The notes: generated by a model from the sequence alone, not told the origin. A stretch of DNA of 64,000 nt from Alteriqipengyuania bathyomarina_B (GCF_038594605.1 NZ_JBCFZM010000001.1:744001-808000), one strand, 5' to 3'. Numbered from the stretch's first letter, positions 1 through 8,957 are shown. Translations and numbers: made by a program.

Positions 1-1125
1 CTCGCCCCCCATCACGCTGGGCACCTGCATCACGCGATCATCACCAAAGCGAGTGCGAAAGCCTGCCATTACGGACTCGGTAAACTCGGGGTCGTTATAG
101 GTCGACGGGGTGTAGGGATCGGCGACGGTGACGGTCGGCAGCTTGTCCTCCGGCATCCCCGCTGCAATCGCCTCGCCCCGTGCAATCCGGGCGATCCCGT
201 CGAGCAGCAGCTTGCGCGATTCGTCGGTATAGCTGCGCACGGTCAGCTGCAGCTTCGCCTCGTCCGAAATCACGTTGTGCTTGGACCCCGCGCGGAAACT
301 GCCGACCGTGACCACGCCGGGTTCGAGCGGAGACAGCTCGCGGCTGACCAGCGTCTGCAGCCGCATCACGATGGCGCTGGCGATCACCACCGGGTCCTTG
401 GTCGTGTGCGGATAGGCGCCATGCCCGCCGATACCGGGAACGGTGATGTCGACGCTGTCGACATTGGCGAGCGCATAGCCCGGCGAATAGCCGATCATTC
501 CGGCAGGGAACTGCGCCGCATCGTGGAAGGCGATCGCGTAATCGGGCTTGGGAAAGCGGGTGAAGAGCCCATCCTCGAGCATCGCGAGCGCGCCCTCGCC
601 CAGCTCTTCCGCCGGTTGCAGGATCATCACCAGCGTGCCGCTCCACGCGTCTTTCCGGTCGACCAGCTGCTGCGCTGCGCCGATCCACGCGGTCATGTGC
701 GTGTCGTGCCCGCAGGCATGCATCACGCCTGTTTCGACGCCGGTGGCGGGCGTGGCGGTGACGGTCGAGGCGAAGGGCAGCCCGGTCTGCTCGACCACCG
801 GAAGCGCGTCCATATCCGCGCGCAGCAACACGGTGGGCCCTTCGCCGTTCTTCATCACCGCGACCACCCCGGTCCGGCCGACGCCTTCGGTCACGTCAAA
901 GCCCAGTTTGCGCATCCGGGCCGCGAGCCTGGCGGCGGTCTCGGTCTCTTCGAAGCTCAATTCGGGATTGGCGTGGAGATAGCGATAGAGCTCCATAAGC
1001 TCGGGCATGTCTTCGGTTACGCCCGCACGCAGGCCGTCATCCTGCGCGACGGCGGCGGTGGAGCATAGCAGCGCGCCGGCCGCCGCTGCCAACATCGTGC
1101 CCATCATACCGTTCTGCTTAGCCAT
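1..1125 (-). CDS. Secreted M20-family amidohydrolase (hippurate/acyl-amino-acid hydrolase type), C-terminus cut by window edge
   Basis: The gene reads off the left edge; 375 residues are visible. ATG at 1125 is followed by a basic/hydrophobic signal sequence ending near AVAQDD (residue ~28), so the enzyme is probably periplasmic. M20 motifs are in order: LRADMDALP (101-109), HACGHDTH (136-143, metal-binding Cys138/His140), the PAEE acidic pair (Glu173/174) and GGHGAYPH (233-240) in the dimerisation/catalytic region; VMGGE at the edge matches the start of the last metal-ligand motif. By family knowledge it hydrolyses N-acyl amino acids, peptides or hippurate-like amides with two divalent metals. 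The substrate cannot be read from the sequence. The next gene downstream lies outside the window. A plain M20 carboxypeptidase is the main alternative. Confidence 0.9.
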   Translation of the reverse strand, partial: MAKQNGMMGTMLAAAAGALLCSTAAVAQDDGLRAGVTEDMPELMELYRYLHANPELSFEETETAARLAARMRKLGFDVTEGVGRTGVVAVMKNGEGPTVLLRADMDALPVVEQTGLPFASTVTATPATGVETGVMHACGHDTHMTAWIGAAQQLVDRKDAWSGTLVMILQPAEELGEGALAMLEDGLFTRFPKPDYAIAFHDAAQFPAGMIGYSPGYALANVDSVDITVPGIGGHGAYPHTTKDPVVIASAIVMRLQTLVSRELSPLEPGVVTVGSFRAGSKHNVISDEAKLQLTVRSYTDESRKLLLDGIARIARGEAIAAGMPEDKLPTVTVADPYTPSTYNDPEFTESVMAGFRTRFGDDRVMQVPSVMGGE

Positions 1126-1283
1126 TCCCCATGTCCCCCTTGTCTGGTCCTGCGTGACACAGTGCCCGCGCATCGAGGTGCTTACAATCGGCTCGACACC
1201 TGATGTCGCGCTCGTTGATGAAACACATACGCAAGGCAGCGTCGGGGCCGACTCATCGCAGATTTGCCGCGCGTAGGAAATGC

Positions 1284-3089
1284 CTAGAGCCGATAGGTCA
1301 GCACCAGCAGGATCGACAGCGTCGTCACCATCAGCAGCACCAGCGGCACGCCGGTGCGGATATAGTCCGAAAATTCGTACGAACCCTCGCTCATGATCAG
1401 CATGTTGGTCTGATAGGCAATGGGCGTCGCGTAACACAGGTTGCAGCCGAACAGCACGGCCAGAACCAGCGGTTCGGGCGGCAGACCGAGTTCGCGCGCG
1501 ATGCTGAAAGCGATGGGCGTGCCGACCGTCGCGGCGGTCGCGTTGGACGCGAAATTGGTCAGCACGGTCACGAACAGCATGATCGCCGCGAGGACCAGCG
1601 CCGGGGGTAGTGACGACAGACCGATCGAGAGCGCCATGCCGAGCCACGCTGCCGCACCGCTCGCCTCGACGATCGACCCGACCGCGATGCTTGCCGCCAC
1701 CAGCACGATGACCTTGGCGGACAGCGCCCGGCCCACCCGGTCGAACTTCACGCAGCCGGTCAGGAACATCAGGATCGCGCCTGCCAGCGCCGAGATCGCG
1801 ATCGGGAACAGCCCGATCGAGGCGGTGAACACCGCGCCGCCCATGATGACGGCGGAAAGCAGCGCCTTGGACCGACGCGGCAGCTCGCGCATGCCTTCAA
1901 GCATCAACAGGCTGTCGCTGCGCGCGAATTCTTCCAGCTCGGCGCGCAGTCCAGTGACCATCAGCACATCGCCTTCCGCAAACTGGAGGTCGCCCTGCGC
2001 ATAGCCGGACAGGTCTGCCTCCCCACTCGCCCAGCGCTCCGGCCGATGGACGCCGAGCACGGCAACGCCATAGCGGTCAGCGATGCCCGAACTCGGCAGG
2101 GTGCGGCCAATCAGGCGCGAATCTGCCGTTACCGCCATCTCGACCACGATCACGTCTTCGCGCCGCGCATCCGCTTCGCGCTTGATCTTGGAGAGCACCC
2201 AGTCCGGCGCCGCCTCCCCGCGCAAGGTCCGCATCGCGGCTTCGATCCCCTCCTGCGTGCCCGAGATCAGCAGGCGCTGCTGCGGTTGCAGCTGTCCGGT
2301 GGGGGGATCGTGGACGATCACGTCGCCCGAGATCTGCGGCAGGACGTCGGCCAGCGCCTCCCCGGTGAGGGGGCCATCCTCGCTCACCCGCAGGCGCACC
2401 TGAAACTGCCGACGCGGGCGCGTTTCCTGCACGCGATTATCCTTCAGCAGGCGCGGCATGACCAGCCAGAGATAGGGCAGCGCGATGGCTGCGGCGAACA
2501 GGACAATCGGCGTGTAATGGAACACGCCCATCTCGGGCAGACCCAGATCGCTCGCGATCGAGACCACCAGGATATTGGTGGAAGTGCCGATGGTGGTGGC
2601 CATCCCCCCGATCAGGACCGCCGCGTTCAACGGGATCAGTGTCTTGGATGCAGGCAGTGCGCCACGTGCAGCCAGACTGACGAAGATCGGCATCAGCAAC
2701 ACCAGCACCGGCGTATCGTTCACCGCCATGGAAAACGCCATCGCCGCGATCAGCGAGACGAGCAGGCCGATCTGCAGGTTCCACTTGAACAGCCGCTCCA
2801 GCAGGTGCGCGGCAGGCTCGAGCGCGCCGGTCACGACCAGCCCCCGGCCCATGATCATCAGCGCGCAGATGGTGATGAGCGCGTAGTGCCCGAAGCCCGA
2901 GAAGGCGAGCGCTAGCCCCTCGGTCGGCTGGGCGCCCGGCAGCGGAAAAAAATAGAGGAACACCGCGATGACCGCGATGGTCATCAACGAGACGATCTCG
3001 GTCGACAGCTTGCTGCGCGCGAAGCCAAGGAACATCGCAACCGTAACGATCATTGCGGCGATCGCATGAAATGATGGAGCTTCGAGCAT
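1284..3089 (-). CDS. SLC13/DASS-family anion permease with internal RCK_C (TrkA-C) domains
   Basis: The 601-residue polytopic membrane protein belongs to the divalent anion:Na+ symporter group (sulfate, phosphate or dicarboxylate transport across the inner membrane). The N-terminal half (about 1-215) and C-terminal half (about 400-601) are strings of hydrophobic helices with Gly/Asn-Thr motifs such as NDTPVLVLLMP and the mirrored NFASNATAATVGTP, as in the inverted-repeat DASS fold. Between them lie about 180 soluble residues that read as two RCK_C/TrkA-C modules (roughly 225-305 and 310-395), each with the 'G..L......Y...V..I.R' type pattern. These modules are a normal part of the SAC1-like branch and probably bind a regulatory ligand. 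ATG at 3089. The transported anion cannot be inferred; no sulfur-assimilation or dicarboxylate genes are adjacent. Confidence 0.88.
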   Translation of the reverse strand: MLEAPSFHAIAAMIVTVAMFLGFARSKLSTEIVSLMTIAVIAVFLYFFPLPGAQPTEGLALAFSGFGHYALITICALMIMGRGLVVTGALEPAAHLLERLFKWNLQIGLLVSLIAAMAFSMAVNDTPVLVLLMPIFVSLAARGALPASKTLIPLNAAVLIGGMATTIGTSTNILVVSIASDLGLPEMGVFHYTPIVLFAAAIALPYLWLVMPRLLKDNRVQETRPRRQFQVRLRVSEDGPLTGEALADVLPQISGDVIVHDPPTGQLQPQQRLLISGTQEGIEAAMRTLRGEAAPDWVLSKIKREADARREDVIVVEMAVTADSRLIGRTLPSSGIADRYGVAVLGVHRPERWASGEADLSGYAQGDLQFAEGDVLMVTGLRAELEEFARSDSLLMLEGMRELPRRSKALLSAVIMGGAVFTASIGLFPIAISALAGAILMFLTGCVKFDRVGRALSAKVIVLVAASIAVGSIVEASGAAAWLGMALSIGLSSLPPALVLAAIMLFVTVLTNFASNATAATVGTPIAFSIARELGLPPEPLVLAVLFGCNLCYATPIAYQTNMLIMSEGSYEFSDYIRTGVPLVLLMVTTLSILLVLTYRL

Positions 3090-3212
3090 CGCTGCCCAAG
3101 GCGATAGCCGCGCGTGCCCCCCCTAGGCAATCGATAGCGGAATTTTACATAGGTTAATCCTCGGCTTCGGATGCGGCCCGCATCGCAGCAGGTGGCCGGA
3201 GATCGAGGAAGA

Positions 3213-3297
3213 TGGTGCCCCTGGCCCGACTCGAACGGGCACTCCTTGCGGAACTCGATTTTGAGTCGAGCGCGTCTACCAATTCCACCACAGGGGC
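3213..3297 (-). tRNA. tRNA-Leu (anticodon CAA)
   Basis: On the minus strand a full cloverleaf can be folded: acceptor GCCCCTG pairs with CAGGGGC, the anticodon stem CTCGA/TCGAG closes loop CTCAAAA with anticodon CAA, a long class II variable arm follows, then a T arm with GTTCGAGTC, and an encoded CCA end. The 85-nt length and long variable arm fit leucine tRNA decoding UUG. Confidence 0.96.
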
Positions 3298-3447
3298 TCC
3301 TGAGGGAAGGAAAGGGTGCCTAGCCGAGCATGCGAGACGCATCAACGGCCAAAGCCGGGCAACGCCATAATTCCCTCCGCGGCGCGACGCGCGCCTGTCA
3401 GCCCGGCCCGTCGGCGGGCATGGGAACGAGGGCTCGCCCGGTCGGTG

Positions 3448-5034
3448 TCACGCAACCCGCTCCACCTTGGATTCGCTGGGCTCGCTGTCCGAATTTTCCT
3501 GCTTGGCCGCATGGCCCGGCGCGGGCCTGCCATAAAGGAACCCCTGCCCGACATCGCAGCCGAAATCGCGAACGCTCTGCGCGCTGGCCTCGGTTTCGAC
3601 TCCTTCCACGATCACTTGGAGACCGAGATGATGCGCCATCGAGGTCACGGCTTGCACGATTGTCTGGCTATCCAGGTTGGTGTCGATGTTCGAAATGAAC
3701 GACCGGTCAATCTTCAGCTTGTCGAAATGCAACTCGCTCAGGTGGCGCAACGAAGAATAGCCGGTCCCGAAATCGTCGAGCGAAACCTTGATCCCCTGGC
3801 GCTTGAAATTCGCGATGACCGCGCGGGCCGTCTCGAGTTCGGAGACCAGCGCGCTCTCGGTGATCTCCACTTCCAGCCGCGCGGGCGAGAGGCCCGCGTG
3901 ATTGAGGACTTTCAGAGTGCGCCCGACCAGCCAGGGGTCGCTGAACTGCAAGGGTGACAGGTTGATCGACAGGATGGTGCCCTGATCCCACTCACGCGCC
4001 TCGCGCGCGGCCTTGGCCAGCAGGCCGAAATAGAGATCGCCGATCAGGCCGCATTCCTCGGCGATCGGGATGAATTCGTCTGGATCTTTGACGGCCCCGT
4101 CTTGCTGGCGCCAGCGGGCGAGCGCCTCGTAACCCAGAATCCTGCCGGTCGAGAGCTCGACGAGGGGCTGGAAAAAGGGTTCGATGGCGTCGGCGGCGAT
4201 GGCTTCGCGCAATTCACGCTCGGTCCGCGCGCGTTCGGTGACCGCCCTGTCCATGCCCGGCTCGAAGAAACAGAACGACTGGCCGGGAGAGGCTTTGGCG
4301 CGGTACATTGCAGCGTCTGCCTGGGTGATGATCTGGTCGATCTCGATCCCCGACCGATCGACCAGCGTCACGCCCACGCTCGCGCCGACCGTCACCGCGC
4401 TGTCGACCGACGGCAGCTCGATCGGCTTCGCGAAGGCGGAGACGATGTCTTCCACGCGCCCGACGAGCGCTTCGCTGGAAGCAAAATCGTCAAGCATCAC
4501 CACGAATTCATCGCCGCCGAGCCGGGCGACGAGATCGCCCTCACGCACGCGCGAACGCAGGTTTTCGGTCGCCGCCAGCAGCACTTCGTCGCCGGCGAGA
4601 TGGCCATACTGATCATTGACCGACTTGAACCGGTCGAGGTCGATCAGTGCCAGAGCGAAATGCCGCGTATCGGCATCTTGGGTCGCTGCCTCGATCACCT
4701 GATAGGCCTTGCGGCGGTTGGGCAGGCCGGTGAGGGGATCGTGGAAGGCGAGCGCGCTCGCTTCTTTCTCTGCCGCGATGCGACGCCGGAATTGCTCGCG
4801 CAGCTCGAACAACCGCCGGATGGTGTAAATTGCGAGGGCGAGCGGCATGATCATCAACGCGGTCAGGATTTCGTCGAGTTCCCATGACTCATGGTCCCGG
4901 GAAAACTCTATGACCGTTTCGAAACCCTGAAACGCGATGGAAACGGTCAGCAGAACGCCGAAAAACCCGAAGATGGCGAAAGCTTCGATCCGCGCGGCCC
5001 TGCTAAAGAAGGTCTTGGAATCTAAGTTCTTCAT
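3448..5034 (-). CDS. Membrane-anchored GGDEF-EAL c-di-GMP turnover protein
   Basis: This 528-residue protein has two predicted membrane helices near the N-terminus (about 19-36 and 56-73) separated by only ~20 residues, so there is no sizeable periplasmic sensor. A GGDEF domain follows (about 97-260) with an intact GGDEF signature at 173-177 and an RxxD inhibitory I-site (164-167, REGD) five residues upstream, then an EAL domain (about 275-505) with an intact EAL at 303-305, ITESALV, DDFGTGYSS and KIDRSFI motifs. Both active sites look competent, so it may be a diguanylate cyclase, a phosphodiesterase or both; which dominates cannot be told. ATG at 5034 is preceded by GGAAAGAGAA. An inverted repeat lies just upstream of that ribosome binding site (5049-5072). 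Confidence 0.95.
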   Translation of the reverse strand: MKNLDSKTFFSRAARIEAFAIFGFFGVLLTVSIAFQGFETVIEFSRDHESWELDEILTALMIMPLALAIYTIRRLFELREQFRRRIAAEKEASALAFHDPLTGLPNRRKAYQVIEAATQDADTRHFALALIDLDRFKSVNDQYGHLAGDEVLLAATENLRSRVREGDLVARLGGDEFVVMLDDFASSEALVGRVEDIVSAFAKPIELPSVDSAVTVGASVGVTLVDRSGIEIDQIITQADAAMYRAKASPGQSFCFFEPGMDRAVTERARTERELREAIAADAIEPFFQPLVELSTGRILGYEALARWRQQDGAVKDPDEFIPIAEECGLIGDLYFGLLAKAAREAREWDQGTILSINLSPLQFSDPWLVGRTLKVLNHAGLSPARLEVEITESALVSELETARAVIANFKRQGIKVSLDDFGTGYSSLRHLSELHFDKLKIDRSFISNIDTNLDSQTIVQAVTSMAHHLGLQVIVEGVETEASAQSVRDFGCDVGQGFLYGRPAPGHAAKQENSDSEPSESKVERVA

Positions 5035-5048
5035 ATCATTCTCTTTCC

Positions 5049-5072
5049 GGCCACCGAGTAGATCAGGTGGCC
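5049..5072. repeat. Perfect inverted repeat (7-bp arms) upstream of the GGDEF-EAL gene
   Basis: GGCCACC at 5049-5055 and GGTGGCC at 5066-5072 form a 7-bp stem with a 10-nt loop. It lies between the suhB-like stop (5100) and the ribosome binding site of the GGDEF-EAL gene. No T-tract follows on either strand, so it is not a classic intrinsic terminator. It could be an operator, an mRNA stability element, or a Rho-assisted end of the upstream operon. Confidence 0.55.
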
Positions 5073-5099
5073 GTTAAGATACTCTTGATATGAAGTGCC

Positions 5100-5933
5100 T
5101 CAGTTCCCTGCGTTGCGCAGCGAAGCGGCGATGATCTTGTGCATTTTCGAATGCAGTCCATCATTGCCCGCAAGCACCTGTTTGTGCAGCACCGGCTCGC
5201 TGCGACCGCGATAATCGGTCACGAAACCGCCCGCCTCGCGCACCAGCAGACAGCCGGCAGCCGTATCCCAAGGCTGGAGGTCGCTTTCCCAGAAGCCGTC
5301 GAAGCGCCCGGCAGCGACCCACGCCAGGTCGAGCGATGCGGCACCGAAGCGGCGGATACCCGCGACCTCGGGGCCGAGCGCACCATAGATGCGGCTCCAT
5401 TCGGCAAAGTTGCCATGGCCCTGGAAGGGCATCCCGGTCGCGATCAGCGCATCGGGCAAGCGATTGCGCGCCGATACGCGCAGGCGCGCATCGTGCAGCC
5501 AACTGCCACGGGTCTTCTCTGCCCAGAAGGTTTCGTCGGTGACGGGATTATAGACGACCGCTGCGGTCACATCGCCCCAGCCCGATCCGTCCAGCTTGCG
5601 CTCCTGCACCGCGATCGAGATCGCGAAATGCGGGATGCCGTGCAGGAAGTTGCTCGTCCCGTCGAGCGGATCGACCACCCAGCGCGGCGCATTCTCGTCC
5701 TCGCCTTTGATCTCGCCCGCTTCTTCCAGCAGGAAACCCCAGCCGGGGCGTGCCTGGAGCAGGTCGTCGTACAGCGAGCGCTCGGCCCGCATATCCGCCT
5801 TGCTGACGAAATCGGCAGGCCCCTTGCGGCTCACCTGAAGATGCTCGATCTCACCGAAATCGCGCCGAAGCTTGCCGCCTGCGCGGCGTGCTGCGCGTTC
5901 CATGACGCGGATGAGACCCGTAATCGCTGCCAT
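5100..5933 (-). CDS. suhB: Inositol monophosphatase family protein (SuhB-like)
   Basis: The 277-residue protein carries the Mg2+-dependent IMPase signature: the acidic EE pair near 70-71, then DPLDGTSNF (88-96, metal ligands Asp88 and Asp91) and the C-terminal WDTAAGCLLVREAGG motif. The family removes phosphate from inositol-1-phosphate or related sugar phosphates; in E. coli the SuhB homologue also takes part in rRNA transcription antitermination. It lies 12 bp downstream of a small secreted protein gene that itself follows efp, so efp, the small gene and suhB probably form one transcript. A second family member is encoded at 55170-55982, so the two may differ in substrate (for example inositol-P versus histidinol-P or CysQ-like). 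ATG at 5933. Confidence 0.92.
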   Translation of the reverse strand: MAAITGLIRVMERAARRAGGKLRRDFGEIEHLQVSRKGPADFVSKADMRAERSLYDDLLQARPGWGFLLEEAGEIKGEDENAPRWVVDPLDGTSNFLHGIPHFAISIAVQERKLDGSGWGDVTAAVVYNPVTDETFWAEKTRGSWLHDARLRVSARNRLPDALIATGMPFQGHGNFAEWSRIYGALGPEVAGIRRFGAASLDLAWVAAGRFDGFWESDLQPWDTAAGCLLVREAGGFVTDYRGRSEPVLHKQVLAGNDGLHSKMHKIIAASLRNAGN

Positions 5934-5945
5934 TATATGTGCCCG

Positions 5946-6323
5946 TTATTCTGCCGGAGCCTGCGGAACCGTCTCCGCAGATGCACCGGGCTTGCGCGCG
6001 CCGCAGACAATGGCGGCGACGATGTAGATGTTGATCGGCTTGCTCGTATCGATTTGCGGGTTCTTGGCCAGAACCTCGCCCGTCGCCTTGCTGACCTCTT
6101 CGAGGGTCGCAGCATAGAGGCAGCGGATCAGACCGTTCTTTTCGTCGGCGGAAACATCCTCGTCCTGAACCGCACTGGCGAACAGGGTGAAGATCAAGCC
6201 CGCCCGATCCAGCACCGCCTTCTGCTCCGGAGCGATCGCTGCGGAGGCGGGAGCCTCCTGCGCGATCGCCGGCGTGGCGAGCATAAGGCCCGCCAGAAGC
6301 GCGAGGATGGACCCGGCCCGCAT
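5946..6323 (-). CDS. Small secreted protein of unknown function between efp and suhB
   Basis: A 125-residue protein with a clear Sec signal peptide (MRAGSILALLAGLMLATPAIAQE, split near residue 21). The mature part is a predicted helical domain with two Cys (in RCLYAATLEE and AAIVCGARK, about 45 residues apart) that could form a disulfide in the periplasm. I do not recognise a named family. ATG at 6323 lies 2 nt after the efp stop codon (6326-6328), and its own stop is 12 bp before suhB, so the three genes look translationally coupled. A longer reading of this frame up to 6542 overlaps efp and has no signal peptide at its start; the 6323 start is preferred for that reason. Confidence 0.8.
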   Translation of the reverse strand: MRAGSILALLAGLMLATPAIAQEAPASAAIAPEQKAVLDRAGLIFTLFASAVQDEDVSADEKNGLIRCLYAATLEEVSKATGEVLAKNPQIDTSKPINIYIVAAIVCGARKPGASAETVPQAPAE

Positions 6324-6325
6324 GC

Positions 6326-6889
6326 TTAGCTGGCCTTCCCGACGTAGCTCTGTTCGTACACGTCGACGATGATGCGTGTGCCGCTCTCGATATGCGGCGG
6401 CACCATGATGCGAACGCCGTTGTCGAGCACCGCCGGCTTGTAGCTGGAAGAGGCCGTCTGCCCCTTCACCACCGCGTCGGCCTCGACAATCTCGGCCTCG
6501 ACCTGTTCGGGAAGTGCCACGCTGATCGGCTTTTCTTCCCACAGTTCCAGCGTCACGGTCATCCCGTCCTGCAGGAAGGGGCGCGCATCGCCCAGCAGGT
6601 CCGACGGCAGGTTGATCTGCTCGTATGTGTCGGTGTCCATGAACACGAGCATGTCGCCGTCTTCGTAGAGGAACTGGTAATCCTTGGTGTCGAGCCGGAC
6701 GCGCTCGACCGTATCGGCGCTGCGGAAGCGCACGTTGGTCTTGCGGCCATCCTGCAGGTTTTTCATCTCGACCTGCATGTAGGCCCCGCCCTTGCCCGGC
6801 TGGGTGTGCTGGATCTTGGCGACCTTCCAGATGCCGCCTTCATATTCGATGATATTGCCGGGACGAATGTCGACGCCGCTGATCTTCAT
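6326..6889 (-). CDS. efp: Elongation factor P
   Basis: 187 residues, the usual EF-P length, with the three-domain EF-P pattern: N-terminal KOW-like domain starting MKISGVDIRPGNIIEYEGG, central OB domain and C-terminal OB domain ending in ..IIVDVYEQSYVGKAS. The tip loop reads QPGKGGAY with a Lys at 33, the residue that is beta-lysylated in EpmA/EpmB organisms; no modification gene lies in the window. EF-P relieves ribosome stalling at consecutive prolines. ATG at 6889 was chosen over the longer in-frame reading to 6979 because it matches the family N-terminus. Confidence 0.97.
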   Translation of the reverse strand: MKISGVDIRPGNIIEYEGGIWKVAKIQHTQPGKGGAYMQVEMKNLQDGRKTNVRFRSADTVERVRLDTKDYQFLYEDGDMLVFMDTDTYEQINLPSDLLGDARPFLQDGMTVTLELWEEKPISVALPEQVEAEIVEADAVVKGQTASSSYKPAVLDNGVRIMVPPHIESGTRIIVDVYEQSYVGKAS

Positions 6890-7014
6890 GGGGTATACCT
6901 TGGCTCTGAGCGAATTGGAGGCTGCGGCGCGCATGATTGCAGCGTGGCAGCAAGTCGCGCGCCTTAGCCGAGCGCTCATGGTCAGGCAAGGTAAGCCGTA
7001 TTATAGCGAGCGCC

Positions 7015-7416
7015 ATGGACACGATTTCAAAGCTCATCGCGCCGTTGGTGGCATCGAGCGCGCTCGCCGCGCTCGCGCTGCCCGCTGTCGCCCTTGCCAG
7101 CGGGCAGAGCACCCTGCCATCGGGCCGCATCGCGACCCTGCCGATCGGCGCCTACGAATGCTCTTTGCCCGGCAAGGCAGATGGCCCCGCATGGCATCGC
7201 ATTCCCGACCAGGATTTCTCGATCCTCAATGCGTCGAGCTACGAAGCACGCGGACAGCGCGGCATCTACCTGCTGCGTGGGTCAGAGGTGATCTTCACCC
7301 GCGGGCCGTTGAGGGGCACGAGGATGGAACGTTCTGGCCGCCGCATGCTGCGCGAACGGATGGACGACGGCACGCTGGGTCGGATGCGCTGCGTGCGCAC
7401 CGGCCCCGCTGACTGA
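7015..7416 (+). CDS. Small secreted protein of unknown function, divergent from efp
   Basis: 133 residues with a Sec signal peptide (hydrophobic stretch LVASSALAALALPAVALA, residues ~11-28). The mature domain begins IATLPIGAYECSLPGKADG and ends RMRCVRTGPAD, with one Cys near each end (a possible disulfide closing the domain). I cannot name a family. The ATG at 7015 was chosen because it starts the signal peptide; an upstream in-frame start at 6937 would add 26 charged residues. It is transcribed divergently from efp, with 125 bp between the two starts. Confidence 0.75.
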   Translation: MDTISKLIAPLVASSALAALALPAVALASGQSTLPSGRIATLPIGAYECSLPGKADGPAWHRIPDQDFSILNASSYEARGQRGIYLLRGSEVIFTRGPLRGTRMERSGRRMLRERMDDGTLGRMRCVRTGPAD

Positions 7417-7441
7417 CGCCCGGCCTGATCGTTGGGCCTGA

Positions 7442-8194
7442 TCAGTCGGTCTCGCCTGAAAGGTAAGGGTACGGATTGATCGCATTGGTCGGCTCCCACC
7501 ACTGCGCATCCTTCGTCGTCCGCATGATCGCGAAATGGAGGTGCGGTGCGTCGGGCGCGGCGTTGCCGGTAGTCCCGACCGAGCCGATCCGCTGCCCGCG
7601 GCGCACCTTCTGGCCTTCCTTCAGGCCCGGCGCATACTTGTCGAGATGCGCGTAGTAGAAGATCGTCTCCTTGTCGTTCGATCGGACATAGAGCGAATTG
7701 CCGCCGGTCTCGGACTGGTAAATCCGCTCGATCGTGCCCGGCGCCGCTGCAACCACCGAGGTGCCCTTGGGGGCCATGATGTCGATCGCTTCGTGCAGGC
7801 GCGCGCCGCCGTCACGCTCGGCAAGGAAACTGTCGTTCAGATCGCTCTTGCGCACATTGAGGACGGGGATGACCAGCTGCCCCAGCCCTTTCTCGCGCGG
7901 CGAGGTTGCATTGGCGCGATCGGGCGAGGCGACATTCGCCGAGCGCCGCGCGGTTTCGGCCTCCCGTTCGTCTCCGGCGACCGTTTCCTGCGTCAACGGG
8001 GGCGCCGCGGCCTCTGACGCAACCGCGCCGGGCCGCGTTTTCTCGATCTGGCTGTCGGAGCCCGCCATGTCCAGCAGACTGCCCCCTGCCACGATCCACA
8101 CCATCGAGGTGATCGTGGCGGTGACGATGATCGTCAGGATGCGGTCCACGGCGCCCATGGTCTTGCGTTTAGCAGATTTCAGCCCATCAAACAT
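7442..8194 (-). CDS. Membrane-anchored M23 family metallopeptidase (LytM/Peptidase_M23)
   Basis: 250 residues. One N-terminal membrane helix (about 18-38) is followed by a low-complexity Ala/Glu-rich linker (45-110) and a C-terminal M23 domain. Zn2+ ligands are visible: His134 and Asp138 in ARLHEAIDIMAP, His218/His220 in APHLHFAI, plus YYAHLDKY at 180-187. An intact site suggests an active peptidoglycan endopeptidase or LytM factor facing the periplasm. ATG at 8194 overlaps the last 8 nt of thiE (stop at 8187), so it is translationally coupled to it. Longer readings into thiE are out-of-frame shadows. Confidence 0.9.
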   Translation of the reverse strand: MFDGLKSAKRKTMGAVDRILTIIVTATITSMVWIVAGGSLLDMAGSDSQIEKTRPGAVASEAAAPPLTQETVAGDEREAETARRSANVASPDRANATSPREKGLGQLVIPVLNVRKSDLNDSFLAERDGGARLHEAIDIMAPKGTSVVAAAPGTIERIYQSETGGNSLYVRSNDKETIFYYAHLDKYAPGLKEGQKVRRGQRIGSVGTTGNAAPDAPHLHFAIMRTTKDAQWWEPTNAINPYPYLSGETD

Positions 8195-8864
8195 CCTCTT
8201 GCCCCTCAAGCACGCCGACGAATGCCTTAACGGCTGCCGCCTCGTCGCCGTTCCAGACGGCACCGGACACGGCGAGGAAGTCGGCGCCCGCCGCAATCAG
8301 CGGAGCGCAGTTTTCGGGCGTGATCCCGCCGATGGCGACGCTGGGGAGTTCGAATATCTGCGACCACCATTCGAGGATTTCAGGCGTCGGCCGCTCGGCA
8401 TCGCCCTTGTCCTTGGTGGTGCTGGGGTAGAACGCGCCGAACGCGACGTAATCCGCGCCCGCATCGCCCGCTTCCATCGCCAGATGCCGCGAGGCGTGGC
8501 AGGTGACGCCGATCTGGGCCTGCATGCCCAGCGCATCGCGCGCTTCATCGACTGTCCCGTCATCCTGCCCCAGATGCACACCATCCGCCTTCAATCGTTT
8601 GGCGAGCGCGATGTCGTCGTTGACGATGAAGGCGACCTCATGCTCGGCGCAAATCTGCTGCAAAGGCTCGGCTAGCGCGGCCGCCTCGTGCTGGCCCGCC
8701 GATCCTTCGAAGCCTTTGACGCGGAACTGGAACGCGGTGACATGTCCCTTCCCCGCCTCCAGCGCGCGGCCGAGCCGTTGCGGGAAATCGCCACCCACTT
8801 CGAGCGGGGAGATGAGGTAAAGCTGCGTCGGAATGTGCGGGATCGTGCTGTTGGTATCGGTCAT
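8187..8864 (-). CDS. thiE: Thiamine phosphate synthase
   Basis: 225 residues with the TIM-barrel ThiE pattern: an N-terminal LYLISP strand, AFQFRVKG (substrate-binding), FIVNDDIALAKRLKADGVHLGQDD (the ND..LA...ADG.H.GQ.D signature), IGVTCHA, DYVAFGAFYPSTTK and the C-terminal VAIGGITPENCAPLIAAGADFLAVSGAV phosphate-binding loop. It joins HMP-PP and thiazole phosphate to give thiamine monophosphate. ATG at 8864 is preferred to the TTG two codons earlier. No TPP riboswitch is visible in the 93 bp upstream. The gene is linked to an M23 peptidase, not to other thi genes, so it is probably a stand-alone thiE. Confidence 0.92.
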   Translation of the reverse strand: MTDTNSTIPHIPTQLYLISPLEVGGDFPQRLGRALEAGKGHVTAFQFRVKGFEGSAGQHEAAALAEPLQQICAEHEVAFIVNDDIALAKRLKADGVHLGQDDGTVDEARDALGMQAQIGVTCHASRHLAMEAGDAGADYVAFGAFYPSTTKDKGDAERPTPEILEWWSQIFELPSVAIGGITPENCAPLIAAGADFLAVSGAVWNGDEAAAVKAFVGVLEGQEDV

Positions 8865-8957
8865 CGCCAATCGACCTAGCGCCGCTTTCGCGGCCAGTCG
8901 ATTCCATCGCTTCGATATTCAGCAGCGGGCAAGCCGCGCAGGCGCTAAACCCGGGGA

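Noticed and set aside
8865..8957. TPP riboswitch upstream of thiE
   Set aside because: The 93-bp spacer to the divergent lipoprotein gene lacks the CTGAGA core and is too short for a full riboswitch plus promoter.
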